NCBI RefSeq assembly: GCF_009707955.1
Contig: NZ_WMDQ01000003.1
Span: forward strand, 124,001-188,000
Length of the DNA: 64,000 nt
Direction of reading: 5' to 3'
Source: Flavobacterium sp. LC2016-13
Lineage (GTDB): Bacteria > Bacteroidota > Bacteroidia > Flavobacteriales > Flavobacteriaceae
Of this stretch, positions 15,454 to 23,472 are shown piece by piece. Numbering within the stretch: position 1 is the stretch's first letter; each line of letters begins with the position of its first letter. A model generated the notes under the pieces. That model was not told the DNA's origin and did not search any database. It was given only the letters and a program-made list of their open reading frames with translations. A program made the translations under genes and the position numbers.

Positions 15454-16023
15454 TTAATGGCTATTTGAATAAAGCCTGCTTAACGTTTCCCGCGAAACGC
15501 CCAGATATTCTGCTATATATTTTTTAGGCACTTTTTGCATGATATTGGGATAAAGATTACCAAATTCTTCATACCGTTGTTTCGGATTTCCTGATAGCAA
15601 TGAAATAATCCTGCGTTGTTGTGCGGCATAACCACTGGTTAGTTTCATCCTGAAAAAATGCTCCATTTTGTGAAGTTCTGATGCTAATTTTTCTCTCGCC
15701 GTTAAAGTCAGACAAAACACTTCAGCATCTTCCATGCAAACAATATTAATTTTAGATTCTGCCTGATTAAAAAAAGCATTATAGTCTGATAGCCACCAGT
15801 TTTCGAGCGCAAACTGCACAATATATTCTTTGCCTTCATTGTCGAGATAAAAAGCCCTGAAAACGCCTTTCGCAATCCAGTATTCGCAAGTCACATTATC
15901 ACCTTGCTGAATAAGATATTGATGTTTTTTTACTTTCTTTTCTGTAAAAAACGTTTTAATATAATCAAACTCTTCATTACTTACCGGACTGATTTCTTCA
16001 ATATGTTTTCGTAGTTTATCCAT
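15454..16023 (-). CDS. Crp/Fnr-type transcriptional regulator
   Basis: A 189-residue regulator: barrel with KKHQYLIQQGDNVTCEYWIA, the segment QFALENWWLSDYNAFF in place of the cAMP phosphate cassette, and a C-terminal helix-turn-helix (KYIAEYLGVSRETLSRLY). The ENWW.SD signature is shared with the regulator at 20519-21097, so the two form a subgroup distinct from the other three in this window. It lies upstream of cassette B on the same strand but ends at its own terminator, so it is transcribed separately. It is divergent from the aldo/keto reductase genes and could control either side. Confidence 0.87.
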   Translation of the reverse strand: MDKLRKHIEEISPVSNEEFDYIKTFFTEKKVKKHQYLIQQGDNVTCEYWIAKGVFRAFYLDNEGKEYIVQFALENWWLSDYNAFFNQAESKINIVCMEDAEVFCLTLTAREKLASELHKMEHFFRMKLTSGYAAQQRRIISLLSGNPKQRYEEFGNLYPNIMQKVPKKYIAEYLGVSRETLSRLYSNSH

Positions 16024-16208
16024 CTATAGTATTTTCAAACTCTTTTAAGATTACGAGTTTAAAGTTAAGTAAAAACAATTAATGAATAAATTTTGTCTTT
16101 TAAATGCCTTTTATTGACAAATTACTTTTAGTACCTTTAAATCATAAAAAAATCTTTATGATACAACGCTTAATTCCTTCTTCCTGAGAAGAACTGCCTG
16201 TTATAGGA

Positions 16209-16976
16209 TTGGGAACCTGGCAAACTTTTGATACCTCAAATAAGGAAAAACATTTGCAGCTTACAGCCGTTTTGGGCGAAATGCAAAAATCAGGCGCAAA
16301 ACTCATAGACAGTTCTCCCATGTATGGGAAATCAGAAAAAGTAATTGGAGAACTCACTCCATCAATTGAGAATCATAACGACTTTTTTTATGCCACGAAA
16401 GTCTGGACAACGGGCTTAAAATCAGGAATTGAACAAATGGAAAAATCAATGCGTTTGATGCAACGTCAATCTATTGATTTAATGCAGATTCATAATCTAA
16501 AAGATTGGAAAACCCATATTAAAACATTGCGTGAATGGAAAGAAATTGGTAAAATAAAATACATCGGAATCACACATTATACCGATTCGATGCATGAAGA
16601 TCTGGAGAAAATCATTAAAAGTGAAAAAATAGATTTCGTACAATTTAATTATTCCATAGAAGATCGAAATGCCGAAAAAAGTTTGTTCGCCACCGCGGCA
16701 GATCACGGTGTTGCTACGCTTATAAATCGTCCTTTTGGCGAAGGTCGTTTATTTAAAAAAGTACGAGGGAAAGCACTACCGGAATGGGCAATTGAAAACG
16801 GAATTGATAATTGGAGTAACTTCTTTTTACAATATATTATAGCAAATCCGGCAGTTACCTGCGTAATTCCAGCAACTTCAAATCCGTTGCATGCAACAGA
16901 TAATTTTAATGCAGGAAAGGTTATTATTGATGAAAATCTAAAAGAAAAAATGGTGGGTTATCTCACTCATTTATAA
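16209..16976 (+). CDS. Aldo/keto reductase with an in-frame stop near its natural start (possibly broken)
   Basis: The body is a typical aldo/keto reductase: tetrad residues are visible in LIDSSPMYGKSE (Asp, Tyr), FFYATKVWTTG (Lys) and LMQIHNLKDWKTH (His). The expected N-terminus is encoded upstream, from ATG 16158 (MIQRLIPSS), but a TGA at 16185-16187 interrupts it before EELPVIGLGTWQ. The only in-frame start after the stop and before the conserved Trp is TTG at 16209, which would lose the first beta strand. The gene may be a recent pseudogene, may be expressed weakly from TTG, or the stop may be a sequencing error. It precedes a second aldo/keto reductase by 49 bp. Confidence 0.7.
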   Translation: MGTWQTFDTSNKEKHLQLTAVLGEMQKSGAKLIDSSPMYGKSEKVIGELTPSIENHNDFFYATKVWTTGLKSGIEQMEKSMRLMQRQSIDLMQIHNLKDWKTHIKTLREWKEIGKIKYIGITHYTDSMHEDLEKIIKSEKIDFVQFNYSIEDRNAEKSLFATAADHGVATLINRPFGEGRLFKKVRGKALPEWAIENGIDNWSNFFLQYIIANPAVTCVIPATSNPLHATDNFNAGKVIIDENLKEKMVGYLTHL

Positions 16977-17025
16977 ATATTAAACATTGAACATTTCACT
17001 ATAAAATAAACTAAAAAGAAACATT

Positions 17026-18063
17026 ATGGAATATAGACAATTAGGAAACTCCGGACTTAGAGTTCCTGTTTTAAGTTTTGGAACCGCAACTTTTGGTGGA
17101 GGAAATGATTTTTTTAAAGCTTGGGGAAGCACTCAGGTTGATGAAGCAACGCGTATGGTCAATTTGTGTCTGGATGCCGGAGTGAATCTTTTTGATACCG
17201 CAAATGTTTATTCTGATGGAATTGCTGAGGAAATTCTGGGAAAAGCCATCGTTGGTTTGCGTGATAAAGTACTGATTTCAACCAAAGCTGTTTTTCCAAC
17301 TTCAGATGCGGTGAATAATTTTGGAGCTTCCCGCCATCATTTGGTAAAAGCCTGCGAAGATAGCCTTAGAAGACTCGGAACAGATCATATTGATATTTAC
17401 CACATGCACGGTTTTGATGCCAATACGCCTGTTGAAGAAACGCTTAAGGCACTTGATAATTTGATACAATCAGGAAAAGTAGGCTACATTGCCTGTTCTA
17501 ATTATTCAGGCTGGCATTTAATGAAATCACTTTCAGTATCCGAGCGTTATGGCTGGTCTAAATTTGTGGCACATCAGGCGTATTATTCTTTGCTTGACCG
17601 TGATTTCGAATGGGAATTAATGCCACTTGGAATTGATCAAAATATTGGTACTATTGTTTGGAGTCCTTTATCTAGCGGAAAATTGAGCGGAAAATACAAA
17701 CGAAACCAACCTTTACCGGAAAATGCCAGAGTCGCTCAAGGCGGAAGCCCAGTTCCGGATTCTGATATTGAAAGATTATACAATATTGTTGATGTTCTTG
17801 AAGAAGTAGCGCAGGAAGTGAACAAAACGGTAGCGCAGGTTTCGCTAAACTGGCTTTTGCAACGACCTACAATTGCTAATATTATTATTGGTGCGCGTAA
17901 CGAAGAACAGCTGAAACAAAATCTGGAAGCGGTTGGCTGGAACTTAACTATCGAACAGGTTAAAAAACTGGATGCGGCGAGTGAAGTATTACCAACGTAT
18001 CCGTATTGGCATCAACGTCAGTTTCCTATGCTGAATGCAGCACCAAAACTTTACGGAATTTAA
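17026..18063 (+). CDS. Aldo/keto reductase
   Basis: A 345-residue TIM-barrel reductase with the N-terminal strand YRQLGNSGLRVPVLSFG. The tetrad is visible in FDTANVYSDGIAEEILGKAI (Asp, Tyr), ISTKAVF (Lys) and IYHMHGFDANTP (His). The C-terminal NADP phosphate-binding part includes NIIIGARNEEQLKQNL. The VSLNWLLQRP segment marks the Tas/YdhF-like (AKR11/12-like) side of the family. It reduces aldehydes or ketones with NADPH in the cytoplasm. It follows the damaged aldo/keto reductase gene and precedes a Crp/Fnr-type gene by 11 bp, so these are probably one operon. Confidence 0.92.
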   Translation: MEYRQLGNSGLRVPVLSFGTATFGGGNDFFKAWGSTQVDEATRMVNLCLDAGVNLFDTANVYSDGIAEEILGKAIVGLRDKVLISTKAVFPTSDAVNNFGASRHHLVKACEDSLRRLGTDHIDIYHMHGFDANTPVEETLKALDNLIQSGKVGYIACSNYSGWHLMKSLSVSERYGWSKFVAHQAYYSLLDRDFEWELMPLGIDQNIGTIVWSPLSSGKLSGKYKRNQPLPENARVAQGGSPVPDSDIERLYNIVDVLEEVAQEVNKTVAQVSLNWLLQRPTIANIIIGARNEEQLKQNLEAVGWNLTIEQVKKLDAASEVLPTYPYWHQRQFPMLNAAPKLYGI

Positions 18064-18074
18064 TCAAAAAATAT

Positions 18075-18659
18075 ATGAGCAAAGAAGCTATAGTCCTATA
18101 TCTTAAAAGTACAAATCTGATTTCATTAGATGTTGCAGTAGAAATAGCCAATCATTTTGAAAGCAAACTTATACTGAAAAATCAAAAGATACTTGAAGAA
18201 GGAATGGTTTCTGATGAATACCTTTTTCTCGAAAAAGGATTTATGCGTTCATTTGCTCATGATACCGAAGGAAATGAAGTAACTACAAATTTCTATTCTC
18301 CTGGGGATGTGATTTTTGAAGTTGCTTCCTTTTTTAATCGAACAAAATCAAAAGAAAATATTCAGGCTCTCACAGATTGTGAAGCCTGGTATATTACCTA
18401 TGAACAATTAAATGATTTATTTCATGCTTTACCGGAATTCAGAGAATTTGGAAGATCTATACTCGTCAAAGGCTTTTCCGGACTAAAAATCAGAATGCTT
18501 TCTATGATTACAGAAACGGCTGAAGAGCGTTATATTTATTTATTAAAAGCCAATCCTGAAATTTTTCAGCAAGCTTCTTTAAAAAATATTGCTTCGTTTC
18601 TTGGCATTACAGATACATCTTTAAGCAGAATCAGAAAAGAGCTTTCAAAAAAGCACTAA
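18075..18659 (+). CDS. Crp/Fnr-type transcriptional regulator
   Basis: A 194-residue regulator. I place the start at ATG 18075 (MSKEAIVLYLK), 11 bp after the aldo/keto reductase stop; an upstream ATG at 18006 would overlap that gene by 58 bp. The barrel contains KNQKILEEGMVSDEYLFLEK and FYSPGDVIFEVASFFN; the helix-turn-helix is IASFLGITDTSLSRIRK. The GD-E segment is closer to a normal nucleotide cassette than in its paralogues, but the Arg-Ser/Thr pair is still absent. Genetic linkage suggests it regulates the aldo/keto reductase operon and perhaps the following membrane gene. Confidence 0.87.
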   Translation: MSKEAIVLYLKSTNLISLDVAVEIANHFESKLILKNQKILEEGMVSDEYLFLEKGFMRSFAHDTEGNEVTTNFYSPGDVIFEVASFFNRTKSKENIQALTDCEAWYITYEQLNDLFHALPEFREFGRSILVKGFSGLKIRMLSMITETAEERYIYLLKANPEIFQQASLKNIASFLGITDTSLSRIRKELSKKH

Positions 18660-18736
18660 CATTTTCATTTCTTGCCATTTGCTAAGATTATTCCATTGCA
18701 TAATATATTCCTTTGTTTAACTAAAAAATAAACAAA

Positions 18737-19414
18737 ATGGATACTTTACCACTTTACATCGCTTTGGTTTTTGGAGTTACACTTCTAACCTCAATTGTTC
18801 TTTTTTATAAAGCAACACATTTCTCTAAGACAGTTTTAGCCGTAATTCTTTTGTGGATTATTGTACAATCAATTATCAGCTTAACCGGTTTTTATAAAAC
18901 TGAAAACACATCGCCACCACGTTTTGCCTTATTATTAATGCCGCCTTTACTAACTATTATTTTACTTTTTATTACAGAAAAAGGAAAGCAGTTTATTGAT
19001 GGTTTAAATATTAAAATACTTACGATTATTCACATTATCAGAATACCTGTAGAATTGGTTTTATTCTGGCTTTTTATGCAGAAAGCTATTCCGGAATTAA
19101 TGACTTTTGAAGGTAGGAATTTTGATATCGTATCCGGAATTTCAGCACCACTTGTCTATTATTTCACTTTCGTGAAAAAGAAAACCAATACCAAATTTTT
19201 ATTAATATGGAATTTCATTTGTCTGGCTTTAGTGATTAATATTGCTATTAATGCTGTTTTGTCTTTATCAACACGATTTCAGCAATTTGCTTTTGATCAG
19301 CCAAATGTTGCTCTCTTAGAATTTCCGTTTACGCTGCTGCCAGCGGTTTTAGTGCCAATTGTTGTTTTCTCGCATTTAGTTTCCATCAGACAATTATTAT
19401 CTGAAAAAGATTAA
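18737..19414 (+). CDS. Integral membrane protein of unknown function (about 7 TM)
   Basis: A 225-residue hydrophobic protein with about seven membrane segments (e.g. YIALVFGVTLLTSIVLFY, LLMPPLLTIILLFITE, FPFTLLPAVLVPIVVF). There is no recognisable catalytic motif. A short polar loop carries a conserved-looking TFEGRNFDIVSG, and the C-terminus is charged (SIRQLLSEKD). I do not recognise a named family. Its position 77 bp after a Crp/Fnr gene and 147 bp before a hydrolase suggests a link to the stress region. Transport and signalling are both possible. Confidence 0.7.
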   Translation: MDTLPLYIALVFGVTLLTSIVLFYKATHFSKTVLAVILLWIIVQSIISLTGFYKTENTSPPRFALLLMPPLLTIILLFITEKGKQFIDGLNIKILTIIHIIRIPVELVLFWLFMQKAIPELMTFEGRNFDIVSGISAPLVYYFTFVKKKTNTKFLLIWNFICLALVINIAINAVLSLSTRFQQFAFDQPNVALLEFPFTLLPAVLVPIVVFSHLVSIRQLLSEKD

Positions 19415-19561
19415 ATAACGCATAAATGTGACAAATGTCAATGTCATTTTGCCTCATTTGACTTCGTTTTGAAGAGTAGTTAATAGTCAACTTTGTAAAA
19501 GAATTTCAACGATAAAGTTGAGACAAAACAAAAGATTATAAACTATTTTAAAAACAACAAA

Positions 19562-20440
19562 ATGACAACAACAGAAATTTCAACAGAAAATTTTACAGCA
19601 GCAACTGTACCTACAAATTACGCAGACGTTAACGGAACAAAATTTGCTTATCGCCGTTTTGGCAACAAAGCAGGTTTGCCTTTAGTGCACTTGCAACACT
19701 TTACCGGAACTATGGAAAACTGGGATCCTAAAGTATTAGATGCTCTGGCACTGGATCGTGAAGTAATTATTTTTGATAACAGAGGAGTTGCCGGTACAGG
19801 TGGCGAAACTCCTGATACTATTGCTGAAATAGCAAAAGATGCAGCAGCATTTATTGATGCTTTGGGTCTCAAAAAAATTGACCTTTTAGGTTTCTCAATG
19901 GGCGGTATGGTGGCACAACAGGTTACTCTTGACAGACCGGAACTTATCAATAAATTGATACTACTTGGTACTGCACCACGAGGAGGTCATGATGCTGAAG
20001 ATTTTTCACCGGAAGTATGGGCGATATTTGCAAAAGAATTTCCAACGGAATACGAAATTGTATTAGAAACATTATTTTCTCCTACAGCTTCAAGTCAGGT
20101 TGCAGCCAATGCATTTTTAGATCGTATAAAAAATACCAGAACAGAAAATCGTGATGCTAAGATAACAGAACAGGTTGCTCCTGCTCAAAGCAACGCTATT
20201 ACAAGCTGGGCACGCATGACATCTGGTGATTACAGTTATTTAAAAGCTATAAAACAACCCGTTTTTGTACTAACAGGTCATAACGATATTATTTTTCCAA
20301 CCGTAAATTCTTTCTTATTACAGCAAAATTTACCGGATGCTCAGCTTATTATCTATCCAGACAGTAATCATGGTGCACAATATCAATTTCCTGAACTGTT
20401 TGTAAAACAATTAAACCTGTTTTTAGAAGGTATTAAATAA
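19562..20440 (+). CDS. Alpha/beta-fold hydrolase
   Basis: A 292-residue soluble alpha/beta hydrolase. The nucleophile elbow LLGFSMGGMVAQ puts Ser at about 112. The oxyanion region is LVHLQHFTGTMENWDP; the acid lies in VLTGHNDIIFP and the catalytic His in DSNHGAQYQFPE. The overall pattern resembles 3-oxoadipate enol-lactonase-like or haloperoxidase-like members with a small cap (EFPTEYEIVLETLFSPTAS). The substrate is unknown. It is monocistronic and convergent with a Crp/Fnr gene, separated by a strong terminator. The upstream 147 bp hold CAACTTT/AAAGTTG inverted repeats near 19491-19523 that could be regulatory. Confidence 0.9.
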   Translation: MTTTEISTENFTAATVPTNYADVNGTKFAYRRFGNKAGLPLVHLQHFTGTMENWDPKVLDALALDREVIIFDNRGVAGTGGETPDTIAEIAKDAAAFIDALGLKKIDLLGFSMGGMVAQQVTLDRPELINKLILLGTAPRGGHDAEDFSPEVWAIFAKEFPTEYEIVLETLFSPTASSQVAANAFLDRIKNTRTENRDAKITEQVAPAQSNAITSWARMTSGDYSYLKAIKQPVFVLTGHNDIIFPTVNSFLLQQNLPDAQLIIYPDSNHGAQYQFPELFVKQLNLFLEGIK

Positions 20441-20476
20441 TTTAAATAGATTTTGAAACGTTAGTATCCCATAACA

Positions 20477-20511
20477 AAAATCCCTTAGATCAATATTATC
20501 TAAGGGATTTT
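20477..20511. terminator. Bidirectional terminator
   Basis: Perfect 14-bp arms AAAATCCCTTAGAT (20477-20490) and ATCTAAGGGATTTT (20498-20511) with a 7-nt loop between convergent genes. Confidence 0.92.
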
Positions 20512-20518
20512 GTATTTT

Positions 20519-21097
20519 TCATCTGTTTATAAATTCTCTCCGTATGCGGCTTAAAGTTTCGCGAGAAATACCAAGGTAAGAGGCAACCATATGAAGTGGT
20601 ACACTATTAAAAACGTTGGGATATGTATTTTGAAAATCTAAGTATTTCTCTTGTGCGCTATGGCTTATTAAAGAAAAAATTCGTCTTTGACTTGATTCGT
20701 AGCCACGCGCCAAAAGCTGCTCATTAAACAACCTCATTGCCGGAATAGTATTCATTAATTCTTCCCACGCTACTTTGGTCCACACAATTACAGTACTTGC
20801 TGCAAGTGCTTCTATATTATATTCAGATGGTTTTTGATTATTATAACTTTCCTGATCACTTATCCACCAGTTTTCTATACCAAAACGTGCCGTATGATCA
20901 AAACCTTCTTTATCATAGCGATAGAGTCTAAAACATCCGGATGCTATAAAACAAGTTATTGCCCAAACTTCGCCTTCGTGCAAAATAGATTGTCCTTTAC
21001 GAAGTTTTTTTATAGTACTTGACGCCCGAACCAAAGCAATATCTTCATCGGATATTACTACTTTTTCACGAATATATTTTTCAAAAACTTCAAACAT
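20519..21097 (-). CDS. Crp/Fnr-type transcriptional regulator
   Basis: A 192-residue regulator with barrel features KLRKGQSILHEGEVWAITCF, the ENWWISDQESY segment shared with the 15454-16023 protein, and a helix-turn-helix (HMVASYLGISRETLSRIRR). The nucleotide phosphate cassette is absent. It faces the alpha/beta hydrolase across a terminator and is on the same strand as the HxlR gene, 98 bp downstream of its stop. Neither neighbour is clearly its target. Ligand and target are unknown. Confidence 0.87.
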   Translation of the reverse strand: MFEVFEKYIREKVVISDEDIALVRASSTIKKLRKGQSILHEGEVWAITCFIASGCFRLYRYDKEGFDHTARFGIENWWISDQESYNNQKPSEYNIEALAASTVIVWTKVAWEELMNTIPAMRLFNEQLLARGYESSQRRIFSLISHSAQEKYLDFQNTYPNVFNSVPLHMVASYLGISRETLSRIRREFINR

Positions 21098-21195
21098 AAA
21101 ACTGATTTTGCGCTTTCTTCAAAAGTACATAATTGATTTAACTTTTTTGGATTAATTTGCAGAACAAGGGGCCATACTCACATTTAAATCTGAGT

Positions 21196-21567
21196 CTATT
21201 TCCGCATGCTTTCTTTAATTTTTTCCCTATGTTGCTCGCCCCAGGAACTGAGTTCACGCATAACGCTTTTTAAAGTCCGACTGTAATCTGTCGCTTCATA
21301 AATAATACTAACCGGAGTTGTTGGATAAACATTTCGTTTGATAAAATCATTCAACTCTAAATCTTTGAGTTCATTTGCCAAAACTTTGGGTGAAATTCCC
21401 GTGATTTCTTTCTGAATTTCATTAAAACGTTTGGGCGATTGTATCAAAGTAAGAATTAAAGGTATCTTCCATTTTCCATTTAAAACATAGAGTGCATCAA
21501 GGATATTCTTAAGTGATCCTGCACATTCTTCCTTCGTTGGAAGTGTTTCATATTCAATTGTTTTCAT
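21196..21567 (-). CDS. HxlR-family winged-helix regulator
   Basis: A 123-residue HxlR/MarR-like regulator. It has the family Cys near the N-terminus (PTKEECAGSL), then NGKWKIPLILTLIQSPKRFN, the recognition region ISPKVLANELKDLELNDFI and the wing PTTPVSIIYEAT. The Cys may sense oxidants or electrophiles as in YodB/HypR-type members (family knowledge). It is divergent from an FMN azoreductase gene, the same pairing as YodB with AzoR1 in Bacillus. That suggests it represses the reductase and is released by quinones or diamide-like compounds. Confidence 0.9.
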   Translation of the reverse strand: MKTIEYETLPTKEECAGSLKNILDALYVLNGKWKIPLILTLIQSPKRFNEIQKEITGISPKVLANELKDLELNDFIKRNVYPTTPVSIIYEATDYSRTLKSVMRELSSWGEQHREKIKESMRK

Positions 21568-21571
21568 TTTA

Positions 21572-21616
21572 CAAAGATACAGACTTTCCTAAAAGTAACC
21601 GCTTTCCTTTAGGTAA
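21572..21616. promoter_or_regulatory. Divergent hxlR/azoreductase promoter with direct repeats
   Basis: A minus-strand -7 box TATCTTTG (plus-strand CAAAGATA, 21572-21579) ends 5 bp before the hxlR ATG, so that transcript would be leaderless or nearly so. Two direct repeats, CTTTCCTAAAAGTAA (21584-21598) and CTTTCCTTTAGGTAA (21602-21616), are spaced by 18 bp and are candidate HxlR sites covering both promoters. Confidence 0.5.
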
Positions 21617-21687
21617 GTACTATCTTTTGCATAGTTGATAATTGTAGTTTTGTTTCATATAAAATTAATAACATTAATCATTTTCAT

Positions 21688-22290
21688 ATGAAACACATTC
21701 TTCATTTAATTTCAAGTATACAGGGCGACGAATCGTATAGTGTGAAGCTAGGTCACGCTATCATCGAAAAAATTCAGGATAAATATCCGGATAGTACTGT
21801 TGAAGAATTAAACCTTGTTGATATCGAAATTCCGCATCTTAATGCTGAAGTTCTTCGCACCTTTTTTATTCCTGAAGATCAATTAACCAAAGAAGATAAA
21901 GAGTCAATTCGCTTTTCTGATCAGGTTGTGAAACAGTTGTTGGCCGCAGATATTATTGTTATTGGTGCACCGCTTTACAACTTTACCATACATTCATTCC
22001 TAAAAGCCTGGATTGACCATATTACCAGAGCCGGAATAACTTTTGGCTATGATGAAAATGGTCCGTTTGGAAAAGTAACCGGGAAAAAAGTATATGTTGC
22101 CATGTCTTCGGGTGGAGTTTATTCAGAAGGTCCGGGAAAAGCTAACGATTTTGTTGTTCCTTATTTAAAAGCTTTTCTTGGCTTTTTAGGTATGACAGAT
22201 TTGACAGCTTTCCGTGCTGAAGGACTAAAAGTTCCGGGAATCAAAGAAACTGCTTTTCAAAAAGCAATTGAAAGTATTCAGATAGATTAA
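21688..22290 (+). CDS. azoR: FMN-dependent NADH-azoreductase
   Basis: A 200-residue flavodoxin-fold enzyme of the AzoR/NQO type: ISSIQGDESYSVKLGHAI at the FMN phosphate loop, VIGAPLYNFTIHSFLKAWID (FMN ring site), RAGITFGYDENGPFG, and MSSGGVYSEGPG. It transfers two electrons from NAD(P)H to quinones or azo compounds and so removes thiol-reactive electrophiles in the cytoplasm. It is divergent from the HxlR regulator, which probably controls it. A strong terminator follows, so it is monocistronic. Confidence 0.92.
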   Translation: MKHILHLISSIQGDESYSVKLGHAIIEKIQDKYPDSTVEELNLVDIEIPHLNAEVLRTFFIPEDQLTKEDKESIRFSDQVVKQLLAADIIVIGAPLYNFTIHSFLKAWIDHITRAGITFGYDENGPFGKVTGKKVYVAMSSGGVYSEGPGKANDFVVPYLKAFLGFLGMTDLTAFRAEGLKVPGIKETAFQKAIESIQID

Positions 22291-22331
22291 AAGAGGCTAA
22301 CCTTTTTCAGTTTTTAATAATGATTACATTA

Positions 22332-22371
22332 AACAAAAAATGCTATAATAAATATTATAGCATTTTTTGTT
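22332..22371. terminator. Terminator of azoR (18-bp stem)
   Basis: Perfect 18-bp arms AACAAAAAATGCTATAAT (22332-22349) and its complement (22354-22371) around a 4-nt loop; the symmetric A/T flanks make it bidirectional. Confidence 0.9.
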
Positions 22372-22530
22372 TTCTATCTTTTCTTGTAGTAATCTATTTC
22401 TTGAAATTTTAAATTCCTAAAATATGATTTTTCATGTTTTTAAGATTTTACACTTCTACCCTCAAAATATCTTATAGAATGCCTTTTGATTAAAAAACAC
22501 TTCGGGAGACTAATACTTATTATTGGTCAT

Positions 22531-23088
22531 TCATATTTCTTTGATTCCTCCGACTTGAGAACCAGATAAAAGATCTACTTCAAATGTTTCATTAGCTTCA
22601 TTACGGATATTCCAAAATTGGCCTCTTAAATAACTATCTGTTACCTCTGTTATTTTAAAGCTATCATAAGCAATACGTTCAGTATGCCATTTAATTCCAT
22701 TTTCACCGTAGGCTATCAGATCAGTAAAATCAGCGAACACTATAATGCTTTGAGACTTTATAGAACAAACATCCATAATAGGTATGGAATTCACTTCCTC
22801 CCAATCATTTGGATTAAAAGCTGAAACAATATAACCTGCTCCTCTTGATATTACACAAAATTTATCGTGATTAGGTGTAGTATAAACTCCATATAAACCT
22901 TTATAGCTTATTTCACCAAAAGCAAAGACCCCAATCCACGATTCACCTTTTGAAGGAGTAACTTTTACAATCAATCCGTCTTTTCCTCCATATAATCCCC
23001 CACTCGGATAGTAATATCTCTCCTCTGTCCCAAGTTTTTCTAAAACTTCTAAACTATAACTACTTTGAAAACTTAAATCAATTATCAT
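22531..23088 (-). CDS. Hypothetical soluble protein (185 aa)
   Basis: A 185-residue protein without a signal peptide or membrane segment, rich in aromatic residues and beta-strand patterns: YYYPSGGLYGGKDGLIVKV, WIGVFAFGEISYKGLYGVY, DKFCVISRGAGYIVSAF, GIKWHTERIAYDSFKI. I do not recognise a named family. The regular beta pattern and orphan setting recall immunity-type or uncharacterised accessory proteins, but no toxin gene is adjacent. It is preceded by a gene-poor 384-bp stretch and convergent with azoR. Coding status is well supported by length and codon pattern. Confidence 0.7.
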   Translation of the reverse strand: MIIDLSFQSSYSLEVLEKLGTEERYYYPSGGLYGGKDGLIVKVTPSKGESWIGVFAFGEISYKGLYGVYTTPNHDKFCVISRGAGYIVSAFNPNDWEEVNSIPIMDVCSIKSQSIIVFADFTDLIAYGENGIKWHTERIAYDSFKITEVTDSYLRGQFWNIRNEANETFEVDLLSGSQVGGIKEI

Positions 23089-23472
23089 TATCTTCCTTTT
23101 ACTGGATTAAAAAATCTATGCCATATAACTTCTGTTCTACCTGTATGTAATAGCTAAAATAGAGTAAAATGCTTTTCACTTTTTATTTTCAATTCAAAAA
23201 AATAAAAAAGACTGTTCATAACGAACAATCTTTTTTATTTTTCAATCTAGGCATAAAATTACCATCCCAATCTTCTCGCACCTATTTCTGTAACCAAAAA
23301 CACCTATTCCAATAAAGCTACCAAAAACTACGATAACGTTATTTCGTCAAAGTTTAGCGAAATATAACTTTTTCATTTTTTCCGAAAAATAGAAATCCTT
23401 TAGTATACAATGATTTAACGCAAAGGCACGATAATAGCCTAAAAAGTGGCATAACGATCTAATAGTCTTTTT
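23089..23472. other. 384-bp gap with an orphan terminator and possible gene remnant
   Basis: Holds a strong hairpin at 23198-23242. Just upstream of it on the minus strand (about 23259-23340) is a short coding-like stretch: one frame reads VIVVFGSFIGIGVFGY and another ends TEIGARRLGW followed by TAA at 23259-23261. No start or full ORF exists. I read it as a possible decayed 3' end of a lost gene that kept its terminator. Confidence 0.3.
23198..23242 (-). terminator. Orphan terminator-like hairpin
   Basis: Twenty-base arms at 23198-23217 and 23223-23242 pair with a single mismatch around ATAAC, with A/T-rich outer stems on both strands. No intact gene ends here: the neighbours both start away from it. 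Confidence 0.7.

Noticed and set aside
18006..18074. Earlier start for the Crp/Fnr gene at 18075
   Set aside because: It would overlap the aldo/keto reductase by 58 bp, and the translation there has no family similarity.
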